A stretch of 64,000 nucleotides of DNA from Taibaiella sp965229095 (GTDB taxonomy: Bacteria; Bacteroidota; Bacteroidia; Chitinophagales; Chitinophagaceae), in the NCBI GenBank assembly GCA_965229095.1, contig OZ245855.1, positions 3,038,001-3,102,000 of the forward strand. Reading direction: 5' to 3'. The notes under the pieces were generated by a model. That model ran no database searches, had not been told where the DNA came from, and worked only from the letters and a program-made list of their open reading frames with translations. Position numbers and translations under genes: made by a program. Shown here piece by piece: positions 1-8,351 of this stretch (the first letter of the stretch is position 1; every line of letters begins with the position of its first letter).

Positions 1-1814
1 CCGCAGAAGAACAGTTGTATCGTTCTTTTGTAGATGCGGCGCTCAGCTATAAAAATGACAGCTTCCTTAAACGGCTGGATTCCATTATGCCATCGGCCTT
101 CCGGGACGATCATCGCATTATCGCTTACCGGCAATTCCTCCATGCCTTTAAAGTCTATAAAAAAGACCATGCAGATACTGCGGCTATGCTGTTTTCCCAA
201 ATGCTGCAGTACAGCACTGTCGATACGGCAAAGGATTTCGATCTGATCACATTGAGGCAAACAGGCCTGCTGCGCGCCAAAATGGACGGCGGCGTCAATT
301 CGGGCACTTTTGCATTATTACTCCCGATCATCGAGCTTAACGAAAAGTATCCTTCGCGGTATCGCTGGTGGACCTATAACCTGGCGGCCGAGGCCTGGTT
401 CCGCTTCCAGGACCTCGGGAAATCGGAATACTATCTTAATCTTTCTTCCAGGTCCATTCCGGATACTGCCGATTACAGCTTAAGGGCGCAGTTCATGTCC
501 CAGCATTCCCGTATAGAATCCACCAGGGAAAACTTCAAAAAGGCGCTGCTCTACGAAGACAGCGTTTATGCCCTGGCACAAAAGGCTGGCGACAAAAAGA
601 TGCTGGCGATCTGCACGGCTGCCAAAGGCGTATTGTATATAAGGCTGGGCGACCGGAAAAAGGGCTATGCCTTGCAATTCGAGGCCTTTGAGCAAAAGAA
701 GCAACTGGGTACGATGGACATGTTTACCGAATACCAGAATATGGCCTTTACCTTTTTTGATGAAAAAGAGTACAACATTGCACTCCGATATGGCAAAGAA
801 GCGCTGGCCCTGGCCAATAAAAAGAATGACGAAGAACATATCTCCCTGGCCAGCGAGATCATCTCCAAATCGTACCAGGAGCTGAAGCAATACGATTCTT
901 CTTTTGCCTATATGATCGCGGCATTCAATGCCAAGCTGCGTTTGAATGCCAACCTGCAGACCAAAGAGATTGCTGCATTACACCTCAATTATATCCTGAA
1001 GCAACAGAAACAGCGCACCAAAGAACTGGCGATAAAGAATAAAGCACAGGGCACGATCCTGAAACAACAACGTATACTCCTGGTCGCCTTTGGCTGCTCC
1101 CTCCTCCTGTCCCTGGTTCTGGCATACCTCCTGATGCGACAACGCAGGTTGCGCGCAGCAAATGAAAGCATGGAGCTGGAGCAACGCCTCCTGCGCAGCC
1201 AGATGGACCCTCATTTTATCTTCAATACCTTGTCGTCTTTGCAGGGATTTATCCGCAACAACGAGAACAACAAATCGATACGCTACCTCAACCAGTTTGC
1301 CAAATTGCTCCGGCTCAGCCTTGAGAATTCAAGAGAGGCTTTTGTTCCTTTACAACAGGAAGTAGAAGCGCTCAAAAACTACCTGAGCCTGCAATACATG
1401 CGATTCGAAGACCTTTTCGATTACCATATCCATCTTTACGAAGATTATGATGAAGATGATGTGCTGATCCCTCCTATGCTGCTGCAACCCTTCGTGGAAA
1501 ATGCCATACAGCATGGTATCCAGAATCTTGCTGTCAAGGGAAAAATCGAAGTAAGCATCCATAAAACAGAAGGTATCCTGCATTGCACTATCGAAGATAA
1601 CGGTAAGGGCCTGCAGCCCCCACAAAACCATACCGGCAGGCAATCTATGTCTACTGCTATTACGCGGGAACGGCTGGAAATACTCACTAAAAAGACAGGA
1701 AGAAAAGCCGACCTCAGGATTATTGACAAAGGGAGCGAAGGTAAGGGAAGCGGCATCCTGGTGCTTATGGACATCCCTTATATAGTAGCCGGCGAACGCA
1801 ACAAGAAAAAATAG
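1..1814 (+). CDS. LytS-type sensor histidine kinase with helical-repeat sensor region, 5'-truncated
   Basis: The reading frame is open to the left edge, so the true start lies outside the window. The N-terminal ~345 residues are helix-rich and look like TPR repeats. One membrane segment follows at about residues 352-375 (counted from position 15) and a short coiled coil leads into the kinase core. The His_kinase block has the phospho-acceptor motif DPHFIFNTL near residue 398. The ATPase part has the N-box PFVENAIQHG near 492 and the G-box EDNGKG near 527. This is the LytS/YehU layout common in Bacteroidota, which normally phosphorylates a LytTR response regulator. No such regulator lies downstream; comEC follows after about 190 bp, so the partner is probably upstream of the window or elsewhere. 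The signal sensed cannot be read from the sequence. Confidence 0.9.
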   Translation, partial: AEEQLYRSFVDAALSYKNDSFLKRLDSIMPSAFRDDHRIIAYRQFLHAFKVYKKDHADTAAMLFSQMLQYSTVDTAKDFDLITLRQTGLLRAKMDGGVNSGTFALLLPIIELNEKYPSRYRWWTYNLAAEAWFRFQDLGKSEYYLNLSSRSIPDTADYSLRAQFMSQHSRIESTRENFKKALLYEDSVYALAQKAGDKKMLAICTAAKGVLYIRLGDRKKGYALQFEAFEQKKQLGTMDMFTEYQNMAFTFFDEKEYNIALRYGKEALALANKKNDEEHISLASEIISKSYQELKQYDSSFAYMIAAFNAKLRLNANLQTKEIAALHLNYILKQQKQRTKELAIKNKAQGTILKQQRILLVAFGCSLLLSLVLAYLLMRQRRLRAANESMELEQRLLRSQMDPHFIFNTLSSLQGFIRNNENNKSIRYLNQFAKLLRLSLENSREAFVPLQQEVEALKNYLSLQYMRFEDLFDYHIHLYEDYDEDDVLIPPMLLQPFVENAIQHGIQNLAVKGKIEVSIHKTEGILHCTIEDNGKGLQPPQNHTGRQSMSTAITRERLEILTKKTGRKADLRIIDKGSEGKGSGILVLMDIPYIVAGERNKKK

Positions 1815-1982
1815 CTTTAGCAGCATAATGACCAGCAGAACGACGCAGGGAAAGGGAAGCGTATCATTCAGCAAAATTGCGGCTATCTTCCGTTGATACA
1901 GGTTGTATAAATCGCAGGTTTTAACCAGGTGTCCCATTTCCGGGAAAATGTTACATTTACGGCACCAACCCGCCGTACGATG

Positions 1983-2005
1983 AAGATAAGCGCTAATCTT
2001 ATCTT
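1983..2005 (+). promoter_or_regulatory. Hairpin directly upstream of the comEC start codon
   Basis: An 8-bp perfect inverted repeat (AAGATAAG, 7-nt loop, CTTATCTT) ends two bases before the comEC ATG at 2008. If it forms in the mRNA it would occupy the ribosome entry site. The pairing is seen in the sequence; a role in translation control is inference. Confidence 0.4.
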
Positions 2006-2007
2006 TT

Positions 2008-4086
2008 ATGAACAAATTTTCACCGGGAACAACAAGCCTTATTCGGCAATATCCTTTCCTGCTGCTGCTTACAGCCCTTGCTTCGGGTATCCTTACGCCA
2101 ACTTTACTGCCGAAGGTTAATATTGCAGACTGGCTATTCTTTACCTGTTGCTCCGGCGCCATAGCCACCTGGCTGCACTTGCTGCGCAATATCACGGTAA
2201 GGTTGCAAGTGCTGCGTACCCTTGCTATTGCCTTTTCCTTTATGGGTCTGGGCGCTACCTTATCCTGCTTACAGGATGTACGCAACCACAGAAGCTGGTA
2301 TGGCCATCAACTGCAACAAGCCGAAGCTTTGATTGTTGCTATAGATGAAGCGCCGCAGCTCAAAGAAAAAACGATATTGCTTCCCGTAAGGGTCAAGAGC
2401 ATCAAGGTAGCCCACCGGTGGGTACAGGCAACAGGTGCTTTACAGCTTTATGTTTACCGGAAAGAAGGCATGCCAGCTTATCGTTCGGGACAGACGTTAA
2501 TGATCCCTCCCGACCTGGTACCGATCCGCAGCTCCCATAACCCCTTTGCTTTTGACTATGCTGTATATGCCGCCAGGCAAGGCTTGTATCACCAGGCTTT
2601 TCTTCCGGCAACCGTTATCCGGATGCTCAACGAGGTCGTGTCGAAGACAAAGCCGCTGACCGGTTTCCGGAATACGCTGCAGCAGTGCATTGCAGCCAAT
2701 ATAAAGGACAGCACCACCCGATCACTGATAGAAGCTACAGTACTGAACGAGCGGGCTTCGCTGGACGATGAGCTTTGGCAGGCATATTCGGTTACCGGCA
2801 TTGTTCATATCATAGCCATCTCCGGCATGCATATTGTCTTGCTCGCAGGATTGTTGCTGTTCCTGCTGCGCATTATCCCTTTCAAAAGGTTCGATTGGTT
2901 CAAATACCTCCTGGCTATTGCCGTCATCTGGTGTTACATAGCCATCTCCGGCTTCCCGCCGTCGGCAGTAAGGGCCGCTTTAATGTTTACGTTAATGGCC
3001 CTGGGACTTATATTCCATCGAGAGAGCAACTCAATCAATATATGGGCCGCTACCGGCTTCCTCTTACTTTGCTATAACCCTTACTGGATCTACAATGTAG
3101 GCGTTCAGCTTTCTTTCCTTGCGGTATTGTCCATCTTCTTGTTTTACAACCCGGTCAAAAAGTGGTACACACCATCCGGATTTATCGCAATATGGCTCCG
3201 GGACATCATTGCCGTAAGTATTGCTGTGCAAATATTAGTAGCGCCGCTGGTGATCTACTATTTTCACCAGTTTCCTTTAATGGGTTTGCTCGCTAATGTA
3301 CCGGCCGCTGTTTTCGGCACCTTGCTCCTATATGGGACCGTTTGCCTCTTCTGTCTTCATGGCTGCGGAATCCCCTGCCTGTGGCTGGGCGAAGGCTTGA
3401 CATGGCTTACCCTTGGCTTTCATAAGATCATTCGTTTCCTGGCCATACACACACCGGTGCTCATGCAGCAATTGTATATCGACAACTATCAGTACTGGAT
3501 CATGATGCTGGCTATAGCAGCCTTTGGCCTGGCTTTATTTTATAAGAAAAGGTTTTATCTCTATGTGGGTCTATTGATCTCCGTATTGTTGTTTACCGAT
3601 CTTGTATGGCAGGATGCAAAGGCTTTACGGCAGGAAAGGATCATCGTGTACAATGTATCCCGTACTTCGATGGCCGATGTATTCAAAGGAAAAAGGGTAA
3701 GCTCGGTATATGCCAGCGCAGATGCCGTTTCCGGCAAGACCGGTTTATATACTTCGGTACCGGCAAGGCTTGCGTTACGTGCTACAACAGTACAGCAACA
3801 AGAAGAAAAGGCAGTCTATAAAATAGGGAAAGCAACGATACTATTCCTGGACCGGTACACGGGAAGTAAAGCAGGGCAAAGCTTTCCCGTCGACTTCCTG
3901 GTTGTGAACCGGCAATGCACTTTTGATCCCGAGGCATGGTATTACACCTTTCATCCGCGCATGATCATTATAGACGGGAGCCTGCCCAGGTGGAAGGCTA
4001 TCCAATGGCGGCAGCAACTGGTGCAACTGGGCGCTAATGTACACTGGGTGCAGGAAGACGGCGCCTGGGTTTACCCTGCGCTATGA
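2008..4086 (+). CDS. comEC: ComEC/Rec2-family DNA uptake channel protein
   Basis: A 692-residue polytopic membrane protein. It has an N-terminal pair of hydrophobic segments and a DUF4131-like soluble region, then the competence domain with the hallmark stretch HIIAISGMHIVLLAG (about residues 268-282) and the conserved SGFPPSAVRAALM block. In naturally competent bacteria ComEC is the inner-membrane channel that imports single-stranded DNA. The last ~130 residues are soluble, but I find no HxHxDH motif, so the metallo-beta-lactamase nuclease domain of longer ComEC proteins appears absent or degenerate. That is common in Bacteroidota. No other competence gene is adjacent. The ATG at 2008 is preferred because it directly precedes a typical hydrophobic N-terminus. 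Confidence 0.93.
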   Translation: MNKFSPGTTSLIRQYPFLLLLTALASGILTPTLLPKVNIADWLFFTCCSGAIATWLHLLRNITVRLQVLRTLAIAFSFMGLGATLSCLQDVRNHRSWYGHQLQQAEALIVAIDEAPQLKEKTILLPVRVKSIKVAHRWVQATGALQLYVYRKEGMPAYRSGQTLMIPPDLVPIRSSHNPFAFDYAVYAARQGLYHQAFLPATVIRMLNEVVSKTKPLTGFRNTLQQCIAANIKDSTTRSLIEATVLNERASLDDELWQAYSVTGIVHIIAISGMHIVLLAGLLLFLLRIIPFKRFDWFKYLLAIAVIWCYIAISGFPPSAVRAALMFTLMALGLIFHRESNSINIWAATGFLLLCYNPYWIYNVGVQLSFLAVLSIFLFYNPVKKWYTPSGFIAIWLRDIIAVSIAVQILVAPLVIYYFHQFPLMGLLANVPAAVFGTLLLYGTVCLFCLHGCGIPCLWLGEGLTWLTLGFHKIIRFLAIHTPVLMQQLYIDNYQYWIMMLAIAAFGLALFYKKRFYLYVGLLISVLLFTDLVWQDAKALRQERIIVYNVSRTSMADVFKGKRVSSVYASADAVSGKTGLYTSVPARLALRATTVQQQEEKAVYKIGKATILFLDRYTGSKAGQSFPVDFLVVNRQCTFDPEAWYYTFHPRMIIIDGSLPRWKAIQWRQQLVQLGANVHWVQEDGAWVYPAL

Positions 4087-4161
4087 TCTTTATGGCATGG
4101 TGATCAAGATCTTTCGGTTTGTTTCTAACAGCGTATTATACAAGCAACAATGTAAAAATAC

Positions 4162-4253
4162 TTTATAACGCAGAACCAGCCAGAGTATAGTCGAAAGGTG
4201 AAGAGGAAATTTTTTTGCCGTGCTTAGGCTCCGCTCAGCAACACAAAAATTTC
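4162..4253. repeat. Dispersed intergenic repeat, family A, copy 1
   Basis: This stretch of about 90 bp aligns along its length with 4823-4912. Shared blocks include CTTATAAC, AGTCGAA, AGGAAATTTTTT, GCCGTGCTT, CTCAGCAA and a final AAATTTC-like end. Each copy contains an imperfect inverted repeat of the GAGnnnAGTCGAA ... TTCGACTnnnCTC type. There is no coding frame of note. Confidence 0.65.
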
Positions 4254-4294
4254 GGGCATACTTTCCTGTAGAAACGTTGCTCATGGTACACATC

Positions 4295-4473
4295 ACGCTG
4301 TCGTCCCGAATGTAACTTGTGCAACAGGAGAAGGGAGGTATCCCGGGTATTAATACTCTTAGTGATCAAGATCCTTCGGTTCCTTTGGAGACCTCAGGAT
4401 GACCACGATTTACGGCTACTACCTGTCAAAACGTTTCGGTTCGCAGCCCGATCCTGCAGTACTCCTACTTGTC
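4295..4473. repeat. Dispersed intergenic repeat, family B, copy 1
   Basis: This starts CTGTCGTCCCGAATGTAACTT and continues through GGGTATTAAT, TGATCAAGATCCTTCGGTTCC and GGAGACCTCAGGATGACC. The first ~105 bp match copy 2 at 4488-4591. The similarity to copy 3 near 34990-35165 runs on through GGTTCGCnnCC and CCTnCAGTAnTC, to about 175 bp. The first ~105 bp are bounded by GTCnTCC and GGATGAC, an imperfect terminal inverted repeat as in small non-autonomous elements. Confidence 0.6.
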
Positions 4474-4487
4474 ACACTATTACACTC

Positions 4488-4591
4488 GCGCTGTCATCCC
4501 GAATGTAACTTGCGCAGCATGTGAAATGAGGGATCTTGGGTATTAATGCTCTTAGCGATCAGAATCCTCCAGTTCCTTCGGAGATTAACTA
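4488..4591. repeat. Dispersed intergenic repeat, family B, copy 2
   Basis: Matches copy 1 across CTGTCATCCCGAATGTAACT, TTGGGTATTAATGCTCTTAG, CGATCAGAATCCT and TTCCTTCGGAGA, with scattered substitutions. The right end is degenerate and the GGATGAC terminus is lost. Confidence 0.6.
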
Positions 4592-4655
4592 TTAGTTATT
4601 ACAAGCCATTTTTTATATTGTCGCAGGTCGCTGTGGCACTGCGAGAAATAGATAA

Positions 4656-4700
4656 CCTTATAACGCAAGGTCATGGTGAGCGGAGTCGAACCATGAGAGC
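4656..4700. repeat. Partial family A-like repeat
   Basis: CCTTATAACGCAAGG followed by TGGTGAGCGGAGTCGAACCA resembles the left part of family A (CTTATAAC ... AGTCGAA). GGTCATGGTGAG and ACCATGAGAG form a small imperfect inverted repeat around it. It is probably a decayed fragment. Confidence 0.4.
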
Positions 4701-4822
4701 GGGGCCTGGCTGAAGATCTATCATTTGCTCACAGCGGGAATGCAGCGATATTTAATTTATAAAAGCAGATATTAATTATTGCGCACAAAGCCACAAAGAT
4801 CACCAAGCATACACGAATCCAA

Positions 4823-4912
4823 CCTTATAACAAATGTCAGCCTGAGCACAGTCGAAGGCTGAATAGGAAATTTTTTGCCGTGCTTCGACTCATCTCAGCA
4901 AGACAAAGATTT
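4823..4912. repeat. Dispersed intergenic repeat, family A, copy 2
   Basis: Partner of 4162-4253. Here the internal inverted repeat is clearer: CCTGAGCACAGTCGAAGGC on the left and CGTGCTTCGACTCATCTCAG on the right. Together with the family B copies it fills most of the 853-bp gap between comEC and the amidase gene. I see no gene in that gap. Confidence 0.65.
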
Positions 4913-4939
4913 CAATTAATATACAGCAGTCATCTCCTA

Positions 4940-5731
4940 TTACAGGATAAGGAAGTTATCGGCATCCTGCAGGAAAGGGAACTGTTGCCGTATTTGCCTC
5001 AGGTCTTCTTTATGGAAAGTATGGGTATAAATAGCTTCTTCATCGGCCTGCTGCCATAATGGATTGCCTACAGGATCGACAAGCATGCTATCGCCGCTAT
5101 GGTAGATGTGGTTACCATCTTCCCCTACCCTGTTCACCCCGATCACATAAGATTGATTCTCTATAGCCCTTGCCTGCAACAAGGTTTTCCAGGGATGGCT
5201 GCGGCGCTGGGGCCAGTTGGCTACATAAATCAGTATATCATATTCGGACTGCTCACCCGCTGCCGGCTTTTGCCGCGCCCATACCGGGAAACGCAGGTCG
5301 TAGCATACCTGCAGGCATATCTTCCAGCCATTTACCTGTACGATAAGCCTCTTTTCACCGGCAGTATAATGCTCCCCTTCCCCGGCATAAGCAAAGAGAT
5401 GCCGCTTATCGTAATGGTAAAAGGTACCATTGGGTAGCATCCATACCAGGCGGTTGTAGTAATGCCCGTTGTCGGCAGCGATCATGCTCCCGGTTATGAT
5501 CTTCCTGTATTGACGCGCGGTATCTTTCATCCAGGCTATGGTAGGCCCGTCCATCGTTTCGGCCAGCAATCCGGGTTGCATACTAAAGCCGGTGCTGAAC
5601 ATTTCGGGCAGCACCACTACCTGCGCTTGCTCCGGCAGGGAAGCGATCTTGTCCCTGAATTGCTGCAGGTTCTTTTCTTTATCTTCCCAGTGAAGATAGC
5701 TTTGAATAAGGCTGATCGTAAGCTGGCTCAT
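4940..5731 (-). CDS. Nitrilase-superfamily amidase, omega-amidase (YafV) type
   Basis: A 263-residue cytosolic enzyme with the nitrilase catalytic triad in order: Glu43 in VVLPEMFSTGF, Lys109 in YDKRHLF and Cys143 in QVCYDLRFP. Length and the CYDLRFP signature fit the YafV/NIT2 omega-amidases, which hydrolyse the omega-amide of alpha-ketoglutaramate or alpha-ketosuccinamate formed by transaminases. The family is clear; the exact substrate is inferred. It lies about 100 bp downstream of the barrel gene at 5831, with a terminator-like hairpin between, so it is probably a separate transcription unit. Confidence 0.85.
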   Translation of the reverse strand: MSQLTISLIQSYLHWEDKEKNLQQFRDKIASLPEQAQVVVLPEMFSTGFSMQPGLLAETMDGPTIAWMKDTARQYRKIITGSMIAADNGHYYNRLVWMLPNGTFYHYDKRHLFAYAGEGEHYTAGEKRLIVQVNGWKICLQVCYDLRFPVWARQKPAAGEQSEYDILIYVANWPQRRSHPWKTLLQARAIENQSYVIGVNRVGEDGNHIYHSGDSMLVDPVGNPLWQQADEEAIYTHTFHKEDLRQIRQQFPFLQDADNFLIL

Positions 5732-5765
5732 ATGACTTGCAAATTAGGCAAAATAGCAAAAGAAA

Positions 5766-5787
5766 GGCCACCCTTGAAAGGGCGGCC
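5766..5787 (-). terminator. Probable intrinsic terminator after the outer-membrane barrel gene
   Basis: GGCCACCCTT and AAGGGCGGCC form a stem with one mismatch and a very tight loop. Read on the minus strand it is followed by a T-rich run (TTTCTTTTG). It closes the sigma-factor operon. Confidence 0.55.
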
Positions 5788-5830
5788 CCGGATACGTCGA
5801 TAGCATCAGAGTATGAAAAAAAGGTGAGAA

Positions 5831-6694
5831 TCAGATACCGAAGAACCGGATACCGATACAATAAGGATTCTGTACAAGACTATTTTGATACATATTGGTA
5901 ACCTGGTAAGTACCATAGAAGCGGATATAACCGTTGAAACCGATCTCCCCGCTCAGGTTCAGGTTGAACTTCTGGAAGTTGAACTGGTCGTGGTTCTTCT
6001 GCTTGCCGCGTTCATCGGAGATCTGCTTGGTCCAGGAATCGAAACAGTAGCCACCGATCACACCCAGGCCATAAGTCACCCAGAAGTTGCCGCCCATACG
6101 GGTCTTAAAGTTCACCATCAGGGGAATGCTTACATAGGCAAAGGCCAGCTTGTTTTTGCTGAATTTCACGCTGTCTTCGATCACCATAGGCGATGTTTCG
6201 TTGAGGTACGAGATATCTTTATTGAACTTGAAATTATACAACTGCATACCAGCACCGGTATAAAGCGATATTTTCTGATTACGGGTTTTCAGCAATCTTA
6301 TATCGAACATCACCGGCCATATGTTTACATTGATGGACTTGCCCTGCCTTAAGGAGAACAAGTTACTATTTTTCCGATCGGCGCCTACCTGCAGGTATTG
6401 CTGCGCTGCCGGCGAGCTATAGTCCGTGCGATCGTTCAGGGCATTGATACCCAAATCCAGCATCAGGAAATGCGCTTTTACTCTTCGCCCCTGGTTGATG
6501 CTGTCCAGTCTTTTGGAGCTTACCTGGATACCTCCCGAACCTATAGAGAAATAAGGCCCTCCTCCCTGGGTGGTATCCTGCCGGCCTACCATCAGCATAG
6601 CATTTTTTCCCCCTTCCGTAGTCTCTTTCTGTTGGGCAAATAACGATAACGTAAAGCAACTCAGGGTTGCGCAAATCAATGTAAAGCGTGTCAT
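5831..6694 (-). CDS. Secreted outer-membrane beta-barrel protein of unknown function
   Basis: 287 residues. An N-terminal signal peptide (hydrophobic core ending around LFAQQ, residue 22) is followed by a mature part with alternating amphipathic strands and a terminal strand PYCIGIRFFGI ending in an aromatic residue plus Gly-Ile. This is the PorT-like/OMP_b-brl type frequent in Bacteroidota. I recognise no catalytic motif. It is the last gene of a minus-strand unit with the anti-sigma-like gene (39-bp gap) and the sigma factor gene, so its expression is probably controlled by that factor, or it supplies the envelope sensor. The substrate or partner is unknown. Confidence 0.75.
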   Translation of the reverse strand: MTRFTLICATLSCFTLSLFAQQKETTEGGKNAMLMVGRQDTTQGGGPYFSIGSGGIQVSSKRLDSINQGRRVKAHFLMLDLGINALNDRTDYSSPAAQQYLQVGADRKNSNLFSLRQGKSINVNIWPVMFDIRLLKTRNQKISLYTGAGMQLYNFKFNKDISYLNETSPMVIEDSVKFSKNKLAFAYVSIPLMVNFKTRMGGNFWVTYGLGVIGGYCFDSWTKQISDERGKQKNHDQFNFQKFNLNLSGEIGFNGYIRFYGTYQVTNMYQNSLVQNPYCIGIRFFGI

Positions 6695-6733
6695 ATAGTT
6701 CGTTTGTTTTTTTAAAATGATTATGAATAGTGG

Positions 6734-7561
6734 CTACTTGTTCAGGGCAATCTCTTTATCTCCGAAGCGGAACACGATGGTAGCCCCTTTCAGCAGTTGT
6801 GCTTTTTCTTTTACTTCTTCTTTGATGGTGCGGATCTGTGTTACCAGCTCGCCTACTCCCTGTTTGGTTTCTTCTTTGATAGGCGACCAGGAAGATGCTG
6901 GTTCTTTTTCCTGCGACAAAGCAACCAGCTCTCGCTTATCCAATGCGGTTGCCGTTACCGGCCCCGAAGCTATTCCCATTTCGGATGCCGATGCCGTAGC
7001 CAATGGTGTTACTGATTCTTTTTCGCGTTGCGGCAACGGGACAACAGCTACAACCGGCTCCTGTGGCACTACCCGTGTCTTTTGTCGGTGTATTGCCGGG
7101 GAGACCACCTTGTTATCCGCCAACACATTCTTTGTTGTCGTCTTTGCCGTCAATGTATCTGCGCTCCTTGTGCCTGGCTTTACCGAAGCAGGGCTTTTTA
7201 CCCCGGCTTCGTTCACCGCTAAAGTAGGTCCCCCCCCTTTGTCACCCGACCGTTGCAACAATAATGCGGTCGCGGTACCTATAATGATCAAGATTGCCGC
7301 AGCGGCTACCCAACGCAATACCGGCCTGGGGGCCGGCTGCAAAGGCAATACCATGGGCTCTTCGCGCAGGAGGCTTTCTTTCCCCGGGAAAAAGATATGC
7401 TCCTCCGGTTGCAGTTGCGTGGCCCGGTAAGCATCCAGCATCGGTTGGTATTCGGTATGCTGTTCTATATAAGCCAGTACTGCGGCAGTAGCCTCTTCTT
7501 CCAGCTCGCCGTCTACCAGCAGCAGTATCTGTTCTTCTATGTTTTCCTTTGTCAGTTTCAT
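6734..7561 (-). CDS. Anti-sigma-factor-like single-pass membrane protein
   Basis: 275 residues. The N-terminal ~80 residues are an acidic helical domain (ENIEEQILLLVDGELEEE) like zinc-free anti-sigma domains. One transmembrane segment follows at about residues 83-105 (VAAAAILIIIGTATALLL), then a long Thr/Ala/Val-rich periplasmic linker and a short C-terminal piece with a charged helix. It starts 8 bp after the sigma factor gene, which is the usual place for its antagonist. The family assignment rests on architecture and context more than on motifs. It is probably inner-membrane, with the N-terminus in the cytoplasm holding the sigma factor. Confidence 0.65.
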   Translation of the reverse strand: MKLTKENIEEQILLLVDGELEEEATAAVLAYIEQHTEYQPMLDAYRATQLQPEEHIFFPGKESLLREEPMVLPLQPAPRPVLRWVAAAAILIIIGTATALLLQRSGDKGGGPTLAVNEAGVKSPASVKPGTRSADTLTAKTTTKNVLADNKVVSPAIHRQKTRVVPQEPVVAVVPLPQREKESVTPLATASASEMGIASGPVTATALDKRELVALSQEKEPASSWSPIKEETKQGVGELVTQIRTIKEEVKEKAQLLKGATIVFRFGDKEIALNK

Positions 7562-7569
7562 TTTTGATA

Positions 7570-8055
7570 TCAGATTACATATTCCTTACTCACCAGGTAA
7601 TTTTTCAACTGTTTCCGCGCTCTGTGCAGGTATACTTTGACCTGCGTTGTGTTCAACTCTGTCACCTTTGCTATTTCTTCGTAACTGTATCCTTCGTAGT
7701 CCTTCAATAAGACCAGGTTCCTGGACCGGGTATCAAGCAGGGCTAAAGCTTGTTGTAAAATTTTCTTCAGATCATTGTTCTTCGGTTGTTCACTTAATGC
7801 ATTCTCGTGTAATCGTTCCGCATCCGTCGTTCGCCCCCTTACCCGGTGTACATCCATGCATTTCCGGTAGGTTATGGTAAACAAAAAGCTTTTTGCTTTC
7901 TCGGCCGGCACCTCTTCCCTTTTTTCCCATAGTACGGTGAAAGCCTGTTGTACTGTATCTTTCGCGTCTTCGCTATCGCCTGTACTCTTCCACGCAAAGC
8001 GATACAGGCCATCGGCCAGCTCGTGTACGCATTGGTTGTATTGGGAAGGGGTCAT
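7570..8055 (-). CDS. ECF-type RNA polymerase sigma factor
   Basis: 161 residues. Region 2 runs over about residues 8-70 (DAKDTVQQAFTVLWEKRE, FLFTITYRKCMDVHR). Region 4 covers about 100-155, with the helix-turn-helix YSYEEIAKVTELNTTQVKVY followed by LHRARKQL. There is no region 1.1 or 3, so it is a group 4 (ECF) factor. It heads an operon with an anti-sigma-like membrane protein and an outer-membrane barrel, suggesting an envelope response. A structured inverted repeat lies about 170 bp upstream. The target promoters cannot be read here. Confidence 0.9.
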   Translation of the reverse strand: MTPSQYNQCVHELADGLYRFAWKSTGDSEDAKDTVQQAFTVLWEKREEVPAEKAKSFLFTITYRKCMDVHRVRGRTTDAERLHENALSEQPKNNDLKKILQQALALLDTRSRNLVLLKDYEGYSYEEIAKVTELNTTQVKVYLHRARKQLKNYLVSKEYVI

Positions 8056-8225
8056 TTACAGTAGATCGGCAGCGGAATAAAAAGGTTACAAGGAACGCAA
8101 TATTTTTTTCAAAAATAAAAGCCAGCCACCTGCTTGCGGGAATAAACTCCCGAATGAGCGGCCGCAGCAAAGGTAATCCAGGATAAGACCCGAAGGTAAC
8201 CGAGTCAGAAGTATCCTGCACACCG

Positions 8226-8276
8226 ACGGTTTGTCATTCAGGTCGCTCGTTCCTCGCGTCCCGACCGACAAACCGT
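8226..8276. repeat. Inverted repeat between pckA and the ECF sigma gene
   Basis: ACGGTTTGTC (8226-8235) and GACAAACCGT (8267-8276) are perfect complements. Inside them GGTCG (8241-8245) pairs with CGACC (8262-8266), giving about 15 bp of stem with one bulge. There is no T-run, so it is not a simple terminator. It lies upstream of the sigma factor operon and downstream of the pckA terminator. The rest of 8056-8351 shows nothing else recognisable. Confidence 0.55.
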
Positions 8277-8303
8277 GGCGCGAATAGCCCCGGTAAATAA
8301 AAA

Positions 8304-8329
8304 AACCCGGCTCCAGGAAGAGCCGGGTT
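8304..8329 (-). terminator. Intrinsic terminator of pckA
   Basis: AACCCGGCT and AGCCGGGTT form a 9-bp GC-rich stem with an 8-nt loop. On the minus strand it is followed by TTTTTTATTT. It sits 23 bp past the pckA stop. Confidence 0.9.
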
Positions 8330-8351
8330 GGGGAATAGATTTTAATAAGGA

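Noticed and set aside
4090..4508. Short open frames in the comEC-amidase gap
   Set aside because: They fall inside the dispersed repeats, have no promoter box and no family-like sequence.
4087..4939. A CRISPR array or insertion sequence in the repeat-rich gap
   Set aside because: The repeats are long, few, degenerate and irregularly spaced, and no transposase or cas gene is near.
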